Source of the DNA: Pandoraea anapnoica
Lineage (GTDB): Bacteria > Pseudomonadota > Gammaproteobacteria > Burkholderiales > Burkholderiaceae
Reading direction: 5' to 3'
Length of the DNA stretch: 64,000 bases
Assembly: GCF_902459765.1 (NCBI RefSeq)
Contig: NZ_CABPSP010000012.1
Span: forward strand, 176,479 to 240,478
Within the stretch, counting starts at the first letter, position 1, and every line of letters begins with the position of its first letter. The notes beneath the pieces are model-generated. The model had not been told where the DNA came from, searched no databases, and was given only the letters and a program-made list of their open reading frames with translations. Shown here piece by piece: positions 1-10,209 of the stretch. The translations under genes were made by a program, and so were the position numbers.

Positions 1-1101
1 GGTTCGGGCAGACAACCCTTTCACCCCGACGACTTGCTCGTAAAGCAGGAACGTTTCGAGAATCGCATTCGGATGACGTGTGTACAGTTCGTCGTCAACG
101 ATCTCGATCATCCCTTGCTTCTCGACGAAACGCTCGTTGATCACGCGAGTGACGCCGCTTGTCTGCGGGAACAGCCGGGCTTCAACGTTCAGCAACAGCA
201 CCGTATTGAGCTGCGAGACCGCCTTTGCAGCCCAGTAATAGCGCCGCATGAGTTGCTCGCTGGCGCGCTTCGTCGTCGTGGCGTCGAAGCCGAGGCTTTG
301 CGCAAGCGCCGTCTGAAGGTCAAAAACCAGCACGTCCTGACGACGACGTGCCAGCAGATGGAGTCGCGCGCGCAAACCCTTCAGGAATTGCTCGTTGCGA
401 CGCAGCTCCTTGAGTTCGCGATCCGTCAGTAGATCGCGCGTGGACAGCTCCGCCCAGCTATTGCCGAGCCCCGCTGCCTTCGTCATCCACAGAATCACTT
501 GCAGGTCGCGCAAACCGCCCGGGCTTTCCTTGCAGTTCGGCTCAAGGCTGTACGGGGTGTCCTGATACTTCGCGTGGCGCTGGCGGATCTCGAGTTGCTT
601 GCTCCGAAAGAACGCAAGCGGGTCGAGGTCGTCAGCGAAACGTTCCTGAAATTCGTCGAACAGCGCTTGATTGCCGGTGAGCAGACGCGCCTCCAGCAGG
701 CTCGTTTGCACCGTGATGTCGGCCTGTGCTTCGGAAATGCACTCGTCGACAGTGCGTACCGATGAACCGATCTCAACGCCGATATCCCAGAGAAAACCGA
801 TGAACGGCTCGACGTGCGACGTCAGCGCCTCTTCGTCAGTGCCGCGATGCAGCAACAGAATGTCCACGTCCGAATACGGATACAGTTCGCCGCGTCCGTA
901 ACCGCCGACCGCCACGAGCGCGAAGTTGTCCGGCATTCGGTACTCGGCCCATGCGTCGCGCATGGCCTGATCGACGGCGTGGCACAAACCGTTCAGCAGC
1001 CCGTCGATCTTGCCGTTAGCGACAAATCGTTCGACGAGTTCAGCCTTGCGGTCCTTGAGGGCCTGACGTAGCGGAGAAGGGGCGTGTGCACGTGCGTGCA
1101 T
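1..1101 (-). CDS. glnD: PII uridylyltransferase / uridylyl-removing enzyme, N-terminal part (runs off the window)
   Basis: Bifunctional nitrogen sensor that uridylylates and deuridylylates the PII protein in response to glutamine. Only the first 367 codons are present; the gene continues past the left edge. The nucleotidyltransferase signature [15 protein letters not shown] lies at residues 66-80, with the metal-binding pair Asp78 and Asp80. The ATG at 1099-1101 was chosen because it starts the conserved part; the Shine-Dalgarno is weak and an upstream start cannot be excluded. It follows map on the same strand with a gap of 138 nt, the usual Burkholderiales arrangement. The HD and ACT domains lie outside the window. 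Confidence 0.93.
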   Translation of the reverse strand, partial: MHARAHAPSPLRQALKDRKAELVERFVANGKIDGLLNGLCHAVDQAMRDAWAEYRMPDNFALVAVGGYGRGELYPYSDVDILLLHRGTDEEALTSHVEPFIGFLWDIGVEIGSSVRTVDECISEAQADITVQTSLLEARLLTGNQALFDEFQERFADDLDPLAFFRSKQLEIRQRHAKYQDTPYSLEPNCKESPGGLRDLQVILWMTKAAGLGNSWAELSTRDLLTDRELKELRRNEQFLKGLRARLHLLARRRQDVLVFDLQTALAQSLGFDATTTKRASEQLMRRYYWAAKAVSQLNTVLLLNVEARLFPQTSGVTRVINERFVEKQGMIEIVDDELYTRHPNAILETFLLYEQVVGVKGLSART

Positions 1102-1239
1102 GGCGGCTTCCAGGGAGTGGACAAACGAATCAGGCCGGGCAACGCGCTGCGGAATGCTGCGAGACCGGGCCAGGCGGCCGCCAGAGATGCCGGCGGCCGG
1201 ACGTTACTGCTTCGTTGGAATCTGATGGTTCTTACGTTG

Positions 1240-2067
1240 TTAAGCTGCTGCTGCGAACGAGGTGACGTACGACGAGCCCGGCGGCGGTGCGGGCGTCTGG
1301 GCCGAATGCGTCAGCACCTCGTGGCCCGTCTCCGTCACCAGCACGGTGTGTTCCCACTGGGCCGACAGGCTGCGGTCTCGCGTCTTGACGGTCCACTGAT
1401 CCGGCATTGTCCGAATTTCGCGCTTGCCAGCGTTGATCATCGGTTCGATGGTGAAGATCATGCCGGCCTGCAATTCCAGGCCGGTACCTTGACGTCCATA
1501 GTGCAGGATTTGCGGATCTTCATGGAATACCTGACCGATCCCGTGCCCACAATATTCGCGCACGACGCTGTAGCCCTGCGCCTCGGCGTGTGTCTGAATC
1601 GCCTGACCGATGTCGCCAAGACGCGCACCCGGACGCACCTGGTTGATGCCGAGCCACATGCACTCATAGGTGACTTGCGCCAGACGTTTGGCCAGGATCG
1701 TGCCGTCGCCGACGATGAACATACGGCTCGTGTCGCCGAAGTAGCCGTCCTTGATGACGGTGATGTCGATATTCAGCGCGTCACCGTTCTTGAGCACCTT
1801 GTCGCCGGGAATGCCGTGGCAGATCACGTCATTGACCGAGATGCAGGTGGCCTTGGGGTAGGGCGGATAGCCGGGCGGCTGGTAGTTTAGCGGTGCCGGG
1901 ACGGTGCCCTGCTCCTTGATCATGAATTCGTGGCAGAGGCGGTCGAGCTCCCCGGTGGTGACGCCTGCGCGCACGTGCGGCGTAATGAAATCGAGCACTT
2001 CGCTGGCCAGGCGGCAAGCGACGCGCATCATTTCAATGTCGTGGGCATTTTTGAGAGTGATGGCCAT
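1240..2067 (-). CDS. map: Type I methionine aminopeptidase
   Basis: Removes the initiator methionine from nascent proteins in the cytoplasm. The 275-residue product carries the pita-bread fold ligand set: His in ICHGIPG, Asp in DIT, Asp in GDTSRM, His in CGHGIGQ, Glu in FTIEPM and Glu in AQWEHTV. The open frame continues 12 codons upstream to 2103, but ATG 2067 (MAITLKN) matches the usual family start. The C-terminal tail after the last Glu is rich in Pro and Ala and probably disordered. It is divergent from rpsB and upstream of glnD. Confidence 0.95.
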   Translation of the reverse strand: MAITLKNAHDIEMMRVACRLASEVLDFITPHVRAGVTTGELDRLCHEFMIKEQGTVPAPLNYQPPGYPPYPKATCISVNDVICHGIPGDKVLKNGDALNIDITVIKDGYFGDTSRMFIVGDGTILAKRLAQVTYECMWLGINQVRPGARLGDIGQAIQTHAEAQGYSVVREYCGHGIGQVFHEDPQILHYGRQGTGLELQAGMIFTIEPMINAGKREIRTMPDQWTVKTRDRSLSAQWEHTVLVTETGHEVLTHSAQTPAPPPGSSYVTSFAAAA

Positions 2068-2278
2068 CGCGGAATTGGGCAAATTGCGGAAACAGTGACG
2101 CATTATCGCACCAATGGAGGGTTTTGGCCGGGTTTCGCCCTTGTCAGGCGTGGATTTCGGAGCATTCCGACGGAGAATTTCCGCAGTTCCGATCGCTTCG
2201 TCGGAAGCGAAGCCGAACCGGCCGGTATGCCGCGCAAACCGGGCATCTGCGGTCTGTCATCGCAAGTTCACGAGCCCC
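2068..2278. other. Intergenic region between map and the rpsB promoter
   Basis: About 210 bases separate the map start from the rpsB -35 element. Short open frames cross it on both strands but none shows a ribosome binding site or a recognisable product. It should hold the map promoter, which I could not place confidently. Confidence 0.4.
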
Positions 2279-2308
2279 TTGAGTGATGGCCCGGTGCGAT
2301 GCTATAAT
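2279..2308 (+). promoter_or_regulatory. Sigma-70 promoter of rpsB-tsf
   Basis: TTGAGT at 2279-2284 and a perfect TATAAT at 2303-2308 are separated by 18 nt. Transcription would start near 2315, giving a 5' leader of about 280 nt before rpsB. Confidence 0.75.
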
Positions 2309-2314
2309 CTCGGG

Positions 2315-2597
2315 CTAAGTCGAGGACGAGTTGTCAATATGGTCAAGGGTTTCCCCTTGGTTTTTTGTGCGATTCGCCGGAGTTTTGGGGTGTTTAGCCC
2401 CAAGTTGGTGCCGAAAGGCGCTGAGTTCGGTGATTCGTCGGGCAACGATCTTGTCTTCTCGGCTTGGAAATTTTGAAATCGCGGGCCGGCGCACCTAGGG
2501 TGCCCGATCTTCGCAGGCGGGTCATGCAAAGCTGTATGGCAGTCTGGCGAAACGGGTACGGCAGCCGGTCTAAGACCTAACCCTCACGGAGAATCAC
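2315..2597 (+). promoter_or_regulatory. Long structured 5' leader of rpsB
   Basis: Untranslated stretch between the predicted start site and the rpsB ATG. It holds a terminator-like hairpin at 2344-2366, a TTGGGG...CCCCAA stem around 2384-2404 and a palindromic GCACCTAGGGTGC near 2490. In enterobacteria S2 represses its own mRNA through a structured leader. The same role here is an inference from length and position; I cannot show homology. Confidence 0.45.
2344..2366 (+). terminator. Terminator-like hairpin inside the rpsB leader (possible attenuator)
   Basis: Stem CAAGGG (2344-2349) pairs with CCCTTG (2354-2359) over a TTTC loop and is followed by six T at 2361-2366. It sits only about 30-50 nt after the predicted transcription start, so it would end transcription long before rpsB. 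Confidence 0.45.
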
Positions 2598-3347
2598 ATG
2601 TCTGTCACGATGCGTCAGATGCTGGAAGCGGGCGTCCACTTTGGTCACCAAACCCGTTTCTGGAACCCCAAGATGGCCCCCTATATCTTCGGCCATCGCA
2701 ACAAGATTCACATCATCAACCTCGAAAAGACGTTGCCGATGTACCAGGACGCGCTGAAGTACGTGCGTCAACTGGCAGCAAACCGCGGCACGATCCTGTT
2801 CGTGGGCACGAAGCGTCAAGCGCGTGACATCGTGGCGGAAGCCGCAGCACGTGCCGGCATGCCTTACGTCAACAACCGTTGGCTGGGCGGCATGCTGACG
2901 AACTTCAAGACGCTGAAGTCGTCGATCAAGAAGCTCAAGGACATGGAGCAGGCTCTGGAAGCCGGCGAACAAGAGCGCATGAGCAAGAAGGAAGCGCTGC
3001 TGTTCGATCGCGAAATGGCCAAGCTGCAAAAGTCGATCGGTGGCGTGAAGGAAATGGGCGGCATGCCCGACGCCATCTTCGTCGTCGACGTCGGCTACCA
3101 CAAGATCGCCATCACCGAAGCCAACAAGCTGGGCATTCCGGTGATCGCCGTGGTCGATACGAACCACTCGCCGGAAGGTGTGGATTACGTGATCCCGGGT
3201 AACGACGACTCGAGCAAGGCTGTCGAGCTGTACGTGCAAGGCGTTGCCGACGCAATCCTCGAAGGCCGCGCAAACGCCGTCAAGGAAGTCGTTGAAGCCG
3301 TTCGCGGTGAAGGCGACGAGTTCGTCGAAGTGAACGAAGAGGCGTAA
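2598..3347 (+). CDS. rpsB: 30S ribosomal protein S2
   Basis: Structural component of the small ribosomal subunit, needed for S1 binding. The 249-residue product is full length and begins [20 protein letters not shown], typical of bacterial S2. A GGAGA Shine-Dalgarno lies about 7 nt before the ATG. It is followed by a strong terminator and then tsf, so tsf is expected to be read partly by read-through, as in other bacteria. Confidence 0.98.
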   Translation: MSVTMRQMLEAGVHFGHQTRFWNPKMAPYIFGHRNKIHIINLEKTLPMYQDALKYVRQLAANRGTILFVGTKRQARDIVAEAAARAGMPYVNNRWLGGMLTNFKTLKSSIKKLKDMEQALEAGEQERMSKKEALLFDREMAKLQKSIGGVKEMGGMPDAIFVVDVGYHKIAITEANKLGIPVIAVVDTNHSPEGVDYVIPGNDDSSKAVELYVQGVADAILEGRANAVKEVVEAVRGEGDEFVEVNEEA

Positions 3348-3366
3348 GCGGCCACCGCTGCGTAAC

Positions 3367-3398
3367 AAAAGGGGCTGCTTGTGGCGCCCCTTTTTTTT
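3367..3398 (+). terminator. Intrinsic terminator between rpsB and tsf
   Basis: GGGGC (3371-3375) pairs with GCCCC (3386-3390), extended by A/T pairs, and is followed by eight T. It would lower tsf expression relative to rpsB unless read through. Confidence 0.8.
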
Positions 3399-3501
3399 AG
3401 TCCGATTTCCCCGCGTCGGGTGAGTGGGGCGCCAAGGGTGGGCAGTGAGGCCGCTCTTGTGAAACCCTCTCCCGACTGATTCGATATACAGGAGTAACGA
3501 T

Positions 3502-4383
3502 ATGCCGGCAATTACTGCAGCAATGGTGGGCGAACTGCGCGCCAAGACCGATGCGCCGATGATGGAATGCAAGAAGGCGTTGACCGAAGCCGACGGCGAC
3601 ATGGTCCGTGCTGAAGAAATCCTGCGTGTCAAGCTGGGTAGCAAGGCCAGCAAGGCCGCAAGCCGTATCACGGCTGAAGGCGTGATCTCGGCATACATCG
3701 ACGGCGGCACGGGTGCCGTGGTTGAAATCAACTGTGAAACCGACTTCGTCTCGAAGAACGACGACTTCCTGAAGTTCGCAGAAGATGTGGCCAAGCTGGT
3801 CGCCGAGAACAACCCGGCCGACGTCGCTGCTCTGTCGGCGCTGCCGCTCGACGGCAAGACCGTTGACCAGATCCGTGCCGACCTGATCGGCAAGATCGGC
3901 GAAAACATGACGATTCGTCGCTTCCAGCGTTACGAAACGTCGGGCAAGCTGGCATCGTACCTGCACGGCACGCGTATCGGCGTGATCGTCGAGTACGAAG
4001 GTGCTGACGCTGAAGTGGGCAAGAACGTCGCGATGCACATCGCCGCCATGAAGCCGGTCGCCGTGTCGGGCGATCAGGTCGCGGCAGATCTGATCGAGAA
4101 GGAACGCAAGGTCGCCGCCGAGAAGGCCGCCGAGTCGGGTAAGCCGGCCGAGATCGTCGCCAAGATGGTGGAAGGCAGCGTGCAGAAGTTCCTGAAGGAA
4201 GTCTCGCTGTTCAACCAGACGTACGTGAAGGACGATAAGGCAACCGTCGAGCAGATGCTCAAGGCCAACAACACCACGGTCAAGGGTTTCACCATGTTCG
4301 TGGTCGGCGAAGGCATCGAGAAGAAGCAAGACGACTTCGCTGCTGAAGTGGCTGCTCAAGTGGCCGCTGCCAAGCAGTCGTAA
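3502..4383 (+). CDS. tsf: Elongation factor Ts
   Basis: Guanine-nucleotide exchange factor for EF-Tu. The 293-residue product starts [20 protein letters not shown] with the UBA-like N-terminal domain and contains the EF-Tu contact motif [12 protein letters not shown] near residues 79-90, so it is full length. AGGAG lies about 7 nt upstream of the ATG. It sits in the canonical rpsB-tsf-pyrH-frr order. Confidence 0.98.
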   Translation: MPAITAAMVGELRAKTDAPMMECKKALTEADGDMVRAEEILRVKLGSKASKAASRITAEGVISAYIDGGTGAVVEINCETDFVSKNDDFLKFAEDVAKLVAENNPADVAALSALPLDGKTVDQIRADLIGKIGENMTIRRFQRYETSGKLASYLHGTRIGVIVEYEGADAEVGKNVAMHIAAMKPVAVSGDQVAADLIEKERKVAAEKAAESGKPAEIVAKMVEGSVQKFLKEVSLFNQTYVKDDKATVEQMLKANNTTVKGFTMFVVGEGIEKKQDDFAAEVAAQVAAAKQS

Positions 4384-4481
4384 TTCGCGCAGTACCGTAG
4401 TATCCGGGGGCGGCGGTGTCGTCCCCGTTGTTTCATCCAGAATACCCCAACAGTGCCCGACCAGACTTCTTAAGGACCGCC

Positions 4482-5195
4482 ATGTCTACTCCTTACAAAC
4501 GCGTACTTCTCAAGCTCTCTGGTGAAGCCCTCATGGGTGACGACTCGTTTGGCATCAACCGTGCAACCATCGAGCGAATGGTTGGCGACATTGCCGAAGT
4601 CGTTCGCCTGGGCACGCAATTGGCCGTCGTGATCGGCGGTGGCAATATCTTCCGGGGTGTGGCAGGCGGTGCTGCAGGTATGGACCGCGCGACGGCCGAC
4701 TACATGGGCATGCTCGCCACGATGATGAACGCCCTGGCGCTGCAGGACGCGATGCGTCACGCCGGCATCGAAGCGCGTGTGCAATCCGCGCTGCGTATGG
4801 ACCAGGTCGTTGAACCGTACATCCGCCCCCGCGCAATTCGTCAGCTCGAAGAGGGTAAAGTCGTGATCTTCGCCGCTGGTACGGGTAACCCGTTCTTCAC
4901 GACCGACACGGCAGCCGCGCTGCGTGGCTCGGAAGTCGGTGCGGAAGTCGTGCTCAAGGCGACCAAGGTCGACGGCGTGTATTCGGCCGACCCGAAGAAG
5001 GATCCGGATGCAGTGAAGTACTCGACCATCAGCTTCGACGAGGCGATCTCGAAGAACCTGCAGGTCATGGACGCGACGGCTTTCGCGCTGTGCCGCGATC
5101 AGAAGATGCCGGTGCGCGTTTTCTCGATCGTGAAGCCGGGCGCGCTCAAGCACGTCATTCTCGGCGAAGACGAGGGAACGCTCGTCCACGTTTGA
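4482..5195 (+). CDS. pyrH: Uridylate (UMP) kinase
   Basis: Phosphorylates UMP to UDP for pyrimidine nucleotide supply. The 237-residue product has the amino-acid-kinase signatures [14 protein letters not shown] at the N terminus, [10 protein letters not shown], and [13 protein letters not shown]. The open frame continues upstream to 4416, but ATG 4482 begins the conserved protein and has TAAGGA before it. It is read in line with tsf and frr. Confidence 0.97.
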   Translation: MSTPYKRVLLKLSGEALMGDDSFGINRATIERMVGDIAEVVRLGTQLAVVIGGGNIFRGVAGGAAGMDRATADYMGMLATMMNALALQDAMRHAGIEARVQSALRMDQVVEPYIRPRAIRQLEEGKVVIFAAGTGNPFFTTDTAAALRGSEVGAEVVLKATKVDGVYSADPKKDPDAVKYSTISFDEAISKNLQVMDATAFALCRDQKMPVRVFSIVKPGALKHVILGEDEGTLVHV

Positions 5196-5205
5196 GTTCA
5201 AATTG

Positions 5206-5237
5206 CGGCGTCGACGCGCAATGGCGTGTCGACGCCG
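5206..5237 (+). other. GC-rich hairpin between pyrH and frr
   Basis: GGCGTCGAC (5207-5215) pairs perfectly with GTCGACGCC (5228-5236), plus a closing C-G pair. No T run follows, so it is more likely an RNA stability or processing element than a simple terminator. Confidence 0.5.
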
Positions 5238-5279
5238 TATCATTTATGTTTGCGTAACAATTTAGGTTTGGAGGTTGCC

Positions 5280-5840
5280 ATGAGCGTTGCTGACGTCAAG
5301 AAGAATGTCGAGCAGAAGATGAAGAGCTCGATCGAATCGTTCAAGAACAACCTGGCGAAGATTCGTACCGGCCGCGCGCACGTTGGCCTGCTCGATCACG
5401 TTCAGGTCGATTATTACGGTTCGATGGTGCCCATCTCTCAAGTGGCCAACGTGAGCCTCGTCGATGCCCGTACGATCGGCGTGCAAGCGTGGGAAAAGAA
5501 CATGGTCCCCAAGATCGAAAAGGCAATCCGCGAGTCGGATCTGGGGCTGAACCCGGCCACGCAGGGCGATATCATTCGTGTGCCGATGCCCCAACTGACC
5601 GAAGAGCGTCGTCGTGAAATGACGAAGCTGGTCAAGTCGGAAGGCGAAAACGCTAAGGTTGCCGTGCGCAACCTGCGCCGCGACGCTAATGAGCAGCTCA
5701 AGAAGATGGTGAAGGACAAGGAAATTTCTGAAGACGACGAGCGCCGTGGTGGTGACGACGTTCAGAAATTCACCGACAAGTTCGTCGCCGAAATCGATGA
5801 GCTGGTGAAGCAGAAGGATGCTGAGATCATGACGGTTTAA
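5280..5840 (+). CDS. frr: Ribosome recycling factor
   Basis: Splits post-termination ribosomes together with EF-G. The 186-residue protein matches the family length and has the typical [21 protein letters not shown] and [19 protein letters not shown] stretches. ATG 5280 was chosen over the upstream frame start at 5226 because of a GGAGG Shine-Dalgarno at 5270-5274. Confidence 0.97.
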   Translation: MSVADVKKNVEQKMKSSIESFKNNLAKIRTGRAHVGLLDHVQVDYYGSMVPISQVANVSLVDARTIGVQAWEKNMVPKIEKAIRESDLGLNPATQGDIIRVPMPQLTEERRREMTKLVKSEGENAKVAVRNLRRDANEQLKKMVKDKEISEDDERRGGDDVQKFTDKFVAEIDELVKQKDAEIMTV

Positions 5841-5904
5841 GTGCCCAGCGCACTTACCGCTATATCTCCGCAGACTTTCGCGCCCGACTCCGCGCCGTAA
5901 CTCA

Positions 5905-6687
5905 ATGGGTTTTCTCAGCTCTACGCTTTCTGCTCCCGAGACAGCGAGCATTCCGCGCCACGTTGCCATCGTCATGGACGGCAACGGGCGTTGGGCTACC
6001 AGTCGTAAATTGCCCCGCGTTGCGGGGCACAAGCGTGGTGTTGACGCCGTGCGTGAAGCGGTGACGGCATGTGCCGAGCTTGGTGTCGAGTACCTGACCC
6101 TGTTCGCGTTCAGTTCCGAGAACTGGCGTCGTCCACAGGATGAAGTCTCGACACTCATGCAGCTTTTTATCCTTGCGCTCGAGCGAGAGGTGGGGAAACT
6201 GCACAGCAACGGCATCCGTCTTCGCGTCATTGGTGCGCTCGAAGCGTTCGAGCCGCGCATTCAGGAACTCGTCAGGCGTGCGGAAGAGCGTACGCAGGAC
6301 AACAAGGGTCTCACCCTGACCATCGCAGCCAATTATGGCGGGCGGTGGGATATTCTCCAGGCTGCTCGGAAGCTCGCCGCTGCGCGTGTCGCGCAGGGTG
6401 GGGCTGCAGCGCTCGATGCATCGTTTTCGGAAGACGATCTCGCGCCCTACCTGAGCATGGCCTATGCGCCGGAGCCGGATCTCTTTATCCGCACCGGTGG
6501 CGATCAGCGCGTCAGTAATTTTCTGCTTTGGCAACTGGCGTACACTGAACTCTATTTCACCGAAGAATTCTGGCCGGACTTCAACGCCAATACGCTTAAG
6601 CGGGCGGTCGCCGAGTTTCAGCAGCGCGAACGCCGTTTCGGCCGTACCAGCGCGCAAGTCCAGAACCCCTCGGGACAATCCGCCTGA
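5905..6687 (+). CDS. uppS: Undecaprenyl diphosphate synthase
   Basis: Cis-prenyltransferase that makes the C55 lipid carrier for peptidoglycan and O-antigen. The 260-residue product has the signature [13 protein letters not shown] at residues 19-31, with catalytic Asp25, and the C-terminal [20 protein letters not shown]. The stop overlaps the cdsA start by one base (TGATG), indicating translational coupling. No clear Shine-Dalgarno precedes the ATG. Confidence 0.97.
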   Translation: MGFLSSTLSAPETASIPRHVAIVMDGNGRWATSRKLPRVAGHKRGVDAVREAVTACAELGVEYLTLFAFSSENWRRPQDEVSTLMQLFILALEREVGKLHSNGIRLRVIGALEAFEPRIQELVRRAEERTQDNKGLTLTIAANYGGRWDILQAARKLAAARVAQGGAAALDASFSEDDLAPYLSMAYAPEPDLFIRTGGDQRVSNFLLWQLAYTELYFTEEFWPDFNANTLKRAVAEFQQRERRFGRTSAQVQNPSGQSA

Positions 6688-7496
6688 TGCTCAAGACACG
6701 CGTTATTACCGCTGTCGTACTTCTCGCCATCCTTTTGCCCGTAATCTTCGCCGGTACGCCGGCGCAGTTTGCGCTGCTCGCGGCCGTGATAGTTGCGGCC
6801 GCCGGGTGGGAGTGGGGGCGCCTGGTCGGCCTGAACGGCACGGGCGCCGTTTTTTATGGCGCGCTGGCACTGCTGGGCGTCGGGTTGACCTGGGCAGGTG
6901 GCTGGACGCTGTCGTCGATCTGGCTCAAACCGGCCGCCGTCTTCTGGATTCTCGCCGGACCCTATACCCTCGCACGTAAGCCCGCGACGCAAGGCGCGTG
7001 GCGTGGTCTGTTGCTGGTGGCTGGGCCGGTATTGCTGATTGCTGCCTGGCAGGCGCTTTGTCTCGCGCGTGAGCGCGGTATCGCGTTCTTGCTGTCGGTG
7101 CTCGTTATCGTCTGGCTCGCCGACACCGGCGCTTATTTCGCTGGCCGGACTTTCGGCAAACGCAAGCTCGCGCCGTCCATCAGCCCCGGAAAGTCGTGGG
7201 AAGGTGCCATTGGCGGGTGGTTGCTGGTCCTCGTGATTGCCGCGGCAGTGCTCGCCAGCGGATTGCAGGCGCCGACCATCGTTTCTCATCTCGCCAGCAC
7301 GTTGGGCCTCGCACTTGGCGCACTCGCGCTGACCGTGCTGGTGGCTTTCTCGGTCGTGGGCGATCTGTTCGAATCTCAACTCAAGCGGCAAGCCGGCGTG
7401 AAGGATTCCAGCGCGCTGCTGCCCGGTCATGGCGGTGTGCTCGATCGAATCGATGCACTGCTCCCGGTGCTCCCGCTGGCTATGCTCTTCGTCTGA
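6687..7496 (+). CDS. cdsA: Phosphatidate cytidylyltransferase
   Basis: Integral membrane enzyme forming CDP-diacylglycerol from phosphatidic acid and CTP. The 269-residue product has about eight hydrophobic segments and ends with the family signature [22 protein letters not shown] followed by a last membrane span (signature at about residues 233-254). It overlaps uppS by one base, and dxr starts 2 nt after its stop. Confidence 0.95.
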   Translation: MLKTRVITAVVLLAILLPVIFAGTPAQFALLAAVIVAAAGWEWGRLVGLNGTGAVFYGALALLGVGLTWAGGWTLSSIWLKPAAVFWILAGPYTLARKPATQGAWRGLLLVAGPVLLIAAWQALCLARERGIAFLLSVLVIVWLADTGAYFAGRTFGKRKLAPSISPGKSWEGAIGGWLLVLVIAAAVLASGLQAPTIVSHLASTLGLALGALALTVLVAFSVVGDLFESQLKRQAGVKDSSALLPGHGGVLDRIDALLPVLPLAMLFV

Positions 7497-7498
7497 TC

Positions 7499-8698
7499 AT
7501 GTCGCAACGTCTTTCCATTCTCGGCTCCACTGGCTCCATCGGCGTTAGCACGCTCGACGTTGTGGGGCGTCATCCGGATCGCTTCTCGGTCTACGCGCTG
7601 TCGGCGCACCGTAATCTCGATCGTCTTTTTGAGCAGTGCGTTGCCCATCGTCCGCAAGTGGCGGTCGTGGCCGACGCCGATGGCGCACGCGTGCTGTCGG
7701 CGCGTTTGGCTGAGGCTGGCCTGAAGATCGACGTGATGTACGGTCCGCAAGCGCTGATCGAAATCGCCGAGGCCGGCGAGGTCACGATGGTCGTGGCGGC
7801 CATCGTGGGTGCTGCAGGTCTGCAATCGACCCTTGCTGCGGCGCGCGCAGGCAAGCGCATTCTGCTGGCGAACAAAGAGTCGCTGGTGCTTTCCGGTGCG
7901 TTGTTCATGGCGACAGCAGAACGCGCGGGCGCCACGTTGCTGCCGCTCGATAGCGAACACAACGCTATTTTCCAATGCTTGCCGCAAGTCGCCGGGGAGA
8001 GCCGTATTTCGACGCGTGGCGTCGAGAAACTGGTGTTGACTGCTTCGGGAGGCCCATTCCGTGAGCGGGAACTGGCGTCGCTCGATAACGTGACGCCGGA
8101 CGAAGCATGCGCGCATCCGAACTGGGTGATGGGTCGCAAGATCTCGGTGGATTCGGCGAGCATGATGAACAAGGGCCTTGAAGTCATCGAGGCGCACTGG
8201 CTGTTCAATATGCCGCCGGAGAAGATCGAGGTACTGATCCATCCGCAAAGCGTGATTCACTCGATGGTCACGTACACCGACGGCTCGACACTGGCGCAGC
8301 TCGGTAACCCCGATATGCGCACGCCGATCGCTCACGCGCTGGCGTTTCCGGACCGGGTGGCGTCGGGCGTTGCCGGATTGAATCTCGCGGACATCGGCAA
8401 GCTGACGTTCGAAGCGCCGGATCTGCGCCGTTTCCCGTGTCTTCGTCTGGCATTCGATACGCTGCATCGCGGCGGTACGGCGGGGGCTTTGCTCAACGCA
8501 TCCAACGAAGTGGCCGTGGCGGCGTTTCTTGATGGGCGCATCCGTTTCACTGCGATTGCGCAAGTGGTCGAGCGTGTGCTCGATACCGTCGCCGTGGGTG
8601 AGGCCACCTCGCTCGAGGTCGTGCTTGAAGCCGATCGTCGTGCCCGCGAACTGGCGACGGAGATCGTTGCCGGTTTGCCTGCACCAGCGCGTTCCTGA
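7499..8698 (+). CDS. dxr: 1-deoxy-D-xylulose 5-phosphate reductoisomerase
   Basis: Second step of the MEP isoprenoid pathway, converting DXP to MEP with NADPH. The 399-residue product begins [15 protein letters not shown], the NADPH-binding loop, and contains [10 protein letters not shown] and [10 protein letters not shown], all characteristic of DXR. A much longer open frame starts at 7196 inside cdsA, but ATG 7499 fits the family length and conserved start. Confidence 0.97.
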   Translation: MSQRLSILGSTGSIGVSTLDVVGRHPDRFSVYALSAHRNLDRLFEQCVAHRPQVAVVADADGARVLSARLAEAGLKIDVMYGPQALIEIAEAGEVTMVVAAIVGAAGLQSTLAAARAGKRILLANKESLVLSGALFMATAERAGATLLPLDSEHNAIFQCLPQVAGESRISTRGVEKLVLTASGGPFRERELASLDNVTPDEACAHPNWVMGRKISVDSASMMNKGLEVIEAHWLFNMPPEKIEVLIHPQSVIHSMVTYTDGSTLAQLGNPDMRTPIAHALAFPDRVASGVAGLNLADIGKLTFEAPDLRRFPCLRLAFDTLHRGGTAGALLNASNEVAVAAFLDGRIRFTAIAQVVERVLDTVAVGEATSLEVVLEADRRARELATEIVAGLPAPARS

Positions 8699-8740
8699 CG
8701 CCGCTGCCCATGTCGTAATTTTCCCGGGGCTCGTTCGCTC

Positions 8741-10132
8741 ATGAATCTGCTGACCACGTTGCTAGCGTTCGCCATCGCCATTGGTGTTCTGGTGGTGTTC
8801 CATGAGTTGGGCCACTACACGGTCGCAAGGCTTTGTGGCGTGAAGGTTCTGCGATTCTCCGTGGGCTTCGGGACGCCGCTCCTCAAATGGACGATGGGGC
8901 GGGACCGTACCGAATGGACGGTCTGCGCATTGCCGCTCGGCGGCTACGTCCGCATGCTCGACGAGCGTGACGAAACGCAGATCGTCGCCCCGGAAGATCG
9001 GGCGCGTGCGTTCAATCAGAAGTCTGTCTACAAGCGTTTCGCCATTGTGGCGGCCGGTCCGGTCGCCAACTTCCTCCTTGCCATTGCCCTCTATGCGAGC
9101 CTGAATCTGGCTGGCGTGACGGAGCCGGTCGCGCGAATCGCGCCGCCGACGGCCGGTACGCTCGCGGCCCGTGCAGGGCTGTCCGGCGGTGAGCTGATCA
9201 CCGGGGTGCGGGAAAACGGCAGAAGTCCCGATGAGGCCGTCGGGGAGGAAGCGACCGTGCGTTCCTGGGAAGATCTTCGCTGGCGTCTTGTCGATCCGAT
9301 GATCGAAGGGCAGCGCGTGACGCTGGTGGCGCGCACGCGCGATGGCCGTGCGGAATACACGCTGGACGCGGCCGGGCAGCATTTCGATGCGGCCGGCGAA
9401 GAGGACTTTATGCAGCGTCTGGGCCTGGTGCCCTCGGCGCGTGTCAAGGTGGGGCAGATCATCGCAGGCGGTGCTGCGGGACTCGCCGGGTTGCGCGTGG
9501 GCGACGAGATTACGGCGGTGGACGGCACTCCCGTGACCTCCGCCAAGGCGCTCGTCGATGCCGTTCGCGCCCACCCTGGCAAGGCGATGACCCTGACGGT
9601 GCGTCGGGACGGCAGCCTTCGAAACGTCACACTGACGCCTAATGTGGAAGTCGATTCGGCGACGGCGGGTGGCGAGCGCGTGGGCAAGATCGGCGCAGCG
9701 CTGGCCAGTCAGGTCGATTCGGTGACCGTCCGCTATGGACTGTTCGAGGCGATTGGCCGTGGGGCGCAGCGCACGTGGGATGTGACGGCATTCAGCGTGC
9801 GCATGTTTGGGAAGATGATCACTGGGCAGGCGTCGCTCAAGAATCTGAGCGGTCCGGTGACGATTGCGGATTACGCGGGGCGTTCGGCCCGGCTCGGTCT
9901 GGATTATTTCATCGCCTTTCTGGCGCTTGTCAGCATTAGCCTCGGCGTATTGAATCTATTGCCGATTCCGGTTTTGGACGGTGGCTATCTGTTATATTAT
10001 GCGGTCGAAGCGATTACCGGTCGGGCAGTTTCCGAACGGTGGCAGGGCGCGCTGCAACGAGTGGGCATCGTTTGCATCCTTGCGCTCTCTGCCGTAGCAC
10101 TTTTCAACGACCTGTCGAAGTTGTTGCACTAG
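8741..10132 (+). CDS. rseP: RIP zinc metalloprotease RseP (site-2 protease)
   Basis: Inner-membrane M50 protease that cleaves anti-sigma factors and remnant signal peptides. The 463-residue product has HELGH at residues 21-25 in the first membrane span, two PDZ regions in the middle, and the third metal ligand region PIPVLDGGYLLYY near residue 410 before the last span. Its place between dxr and bamA is the standard proteobacterial order and links envelope stress control to outer-membrane assembly. Confidence 0.96.
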   Translation: MNLLTTLLAFAIAIGVLVVFHELGHYTVARLCGVKVLRFSVGFGTPLLKWTMGRDRTEWTVCALPLGGYVRMLDERDETQIVAPEDRARAFNQKSVYKRFAIVAAGPVANFLLAIALYASLNLAGVTEPVARIAPPTAGTLAARAGLSGGELITGVRENGRSPDEAVGEEATVRSWEDLRWRLVDPMIEGQRVTLVARTRDGRAEYTLDAAGQHFDAAGEEDFMQRLGLVPSARVKVGQIIAGGAAGLAGLRVGDEITAVDGTPVTSAKALVDAVRAHPGKAMTLTVRRDGSLRNVTLTPNVEVDSATAGGERVGKIGAALASQVDSVTVRYGLFEAIGRGAQRTWDVTAFSVRMFGKMITGQASLKNLSGPVTIADYAGRSARLGLDYFIAFLALVSISLGVLNLLPIPVLDGGYLLYYAVEAITGRAVSERWQGALQRVGIVCILALSAVALFNDLSKLLH

Positions 10133-10195
10133 GACAGCGTCACGTGCCTGCCGGTCGCAGGCAAATCCGAGTTTTTCACGATTCAATTGTTTCTT

Positions 10196-10209
10196 GGGGA
10201 AGCAAGTTG
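10196..10209 (+). promoter_or_regulatory. Ribosome binding site and TTG start of bamA
   Basis: GGGGA at 10196-10200 precedes TTG 10207-10209 by 6 nt. This decides the start: no ATG lies nearby in frame, and the following residues form a signal peptide. Confidence 0.7.

Noticed and set aside
2114-2476. Open frame of 120 codons upstream of rpsB
   Set aside because: It crosses the rpsB promoter and leader, has no Shine-Dalgarno and no recognisable product.
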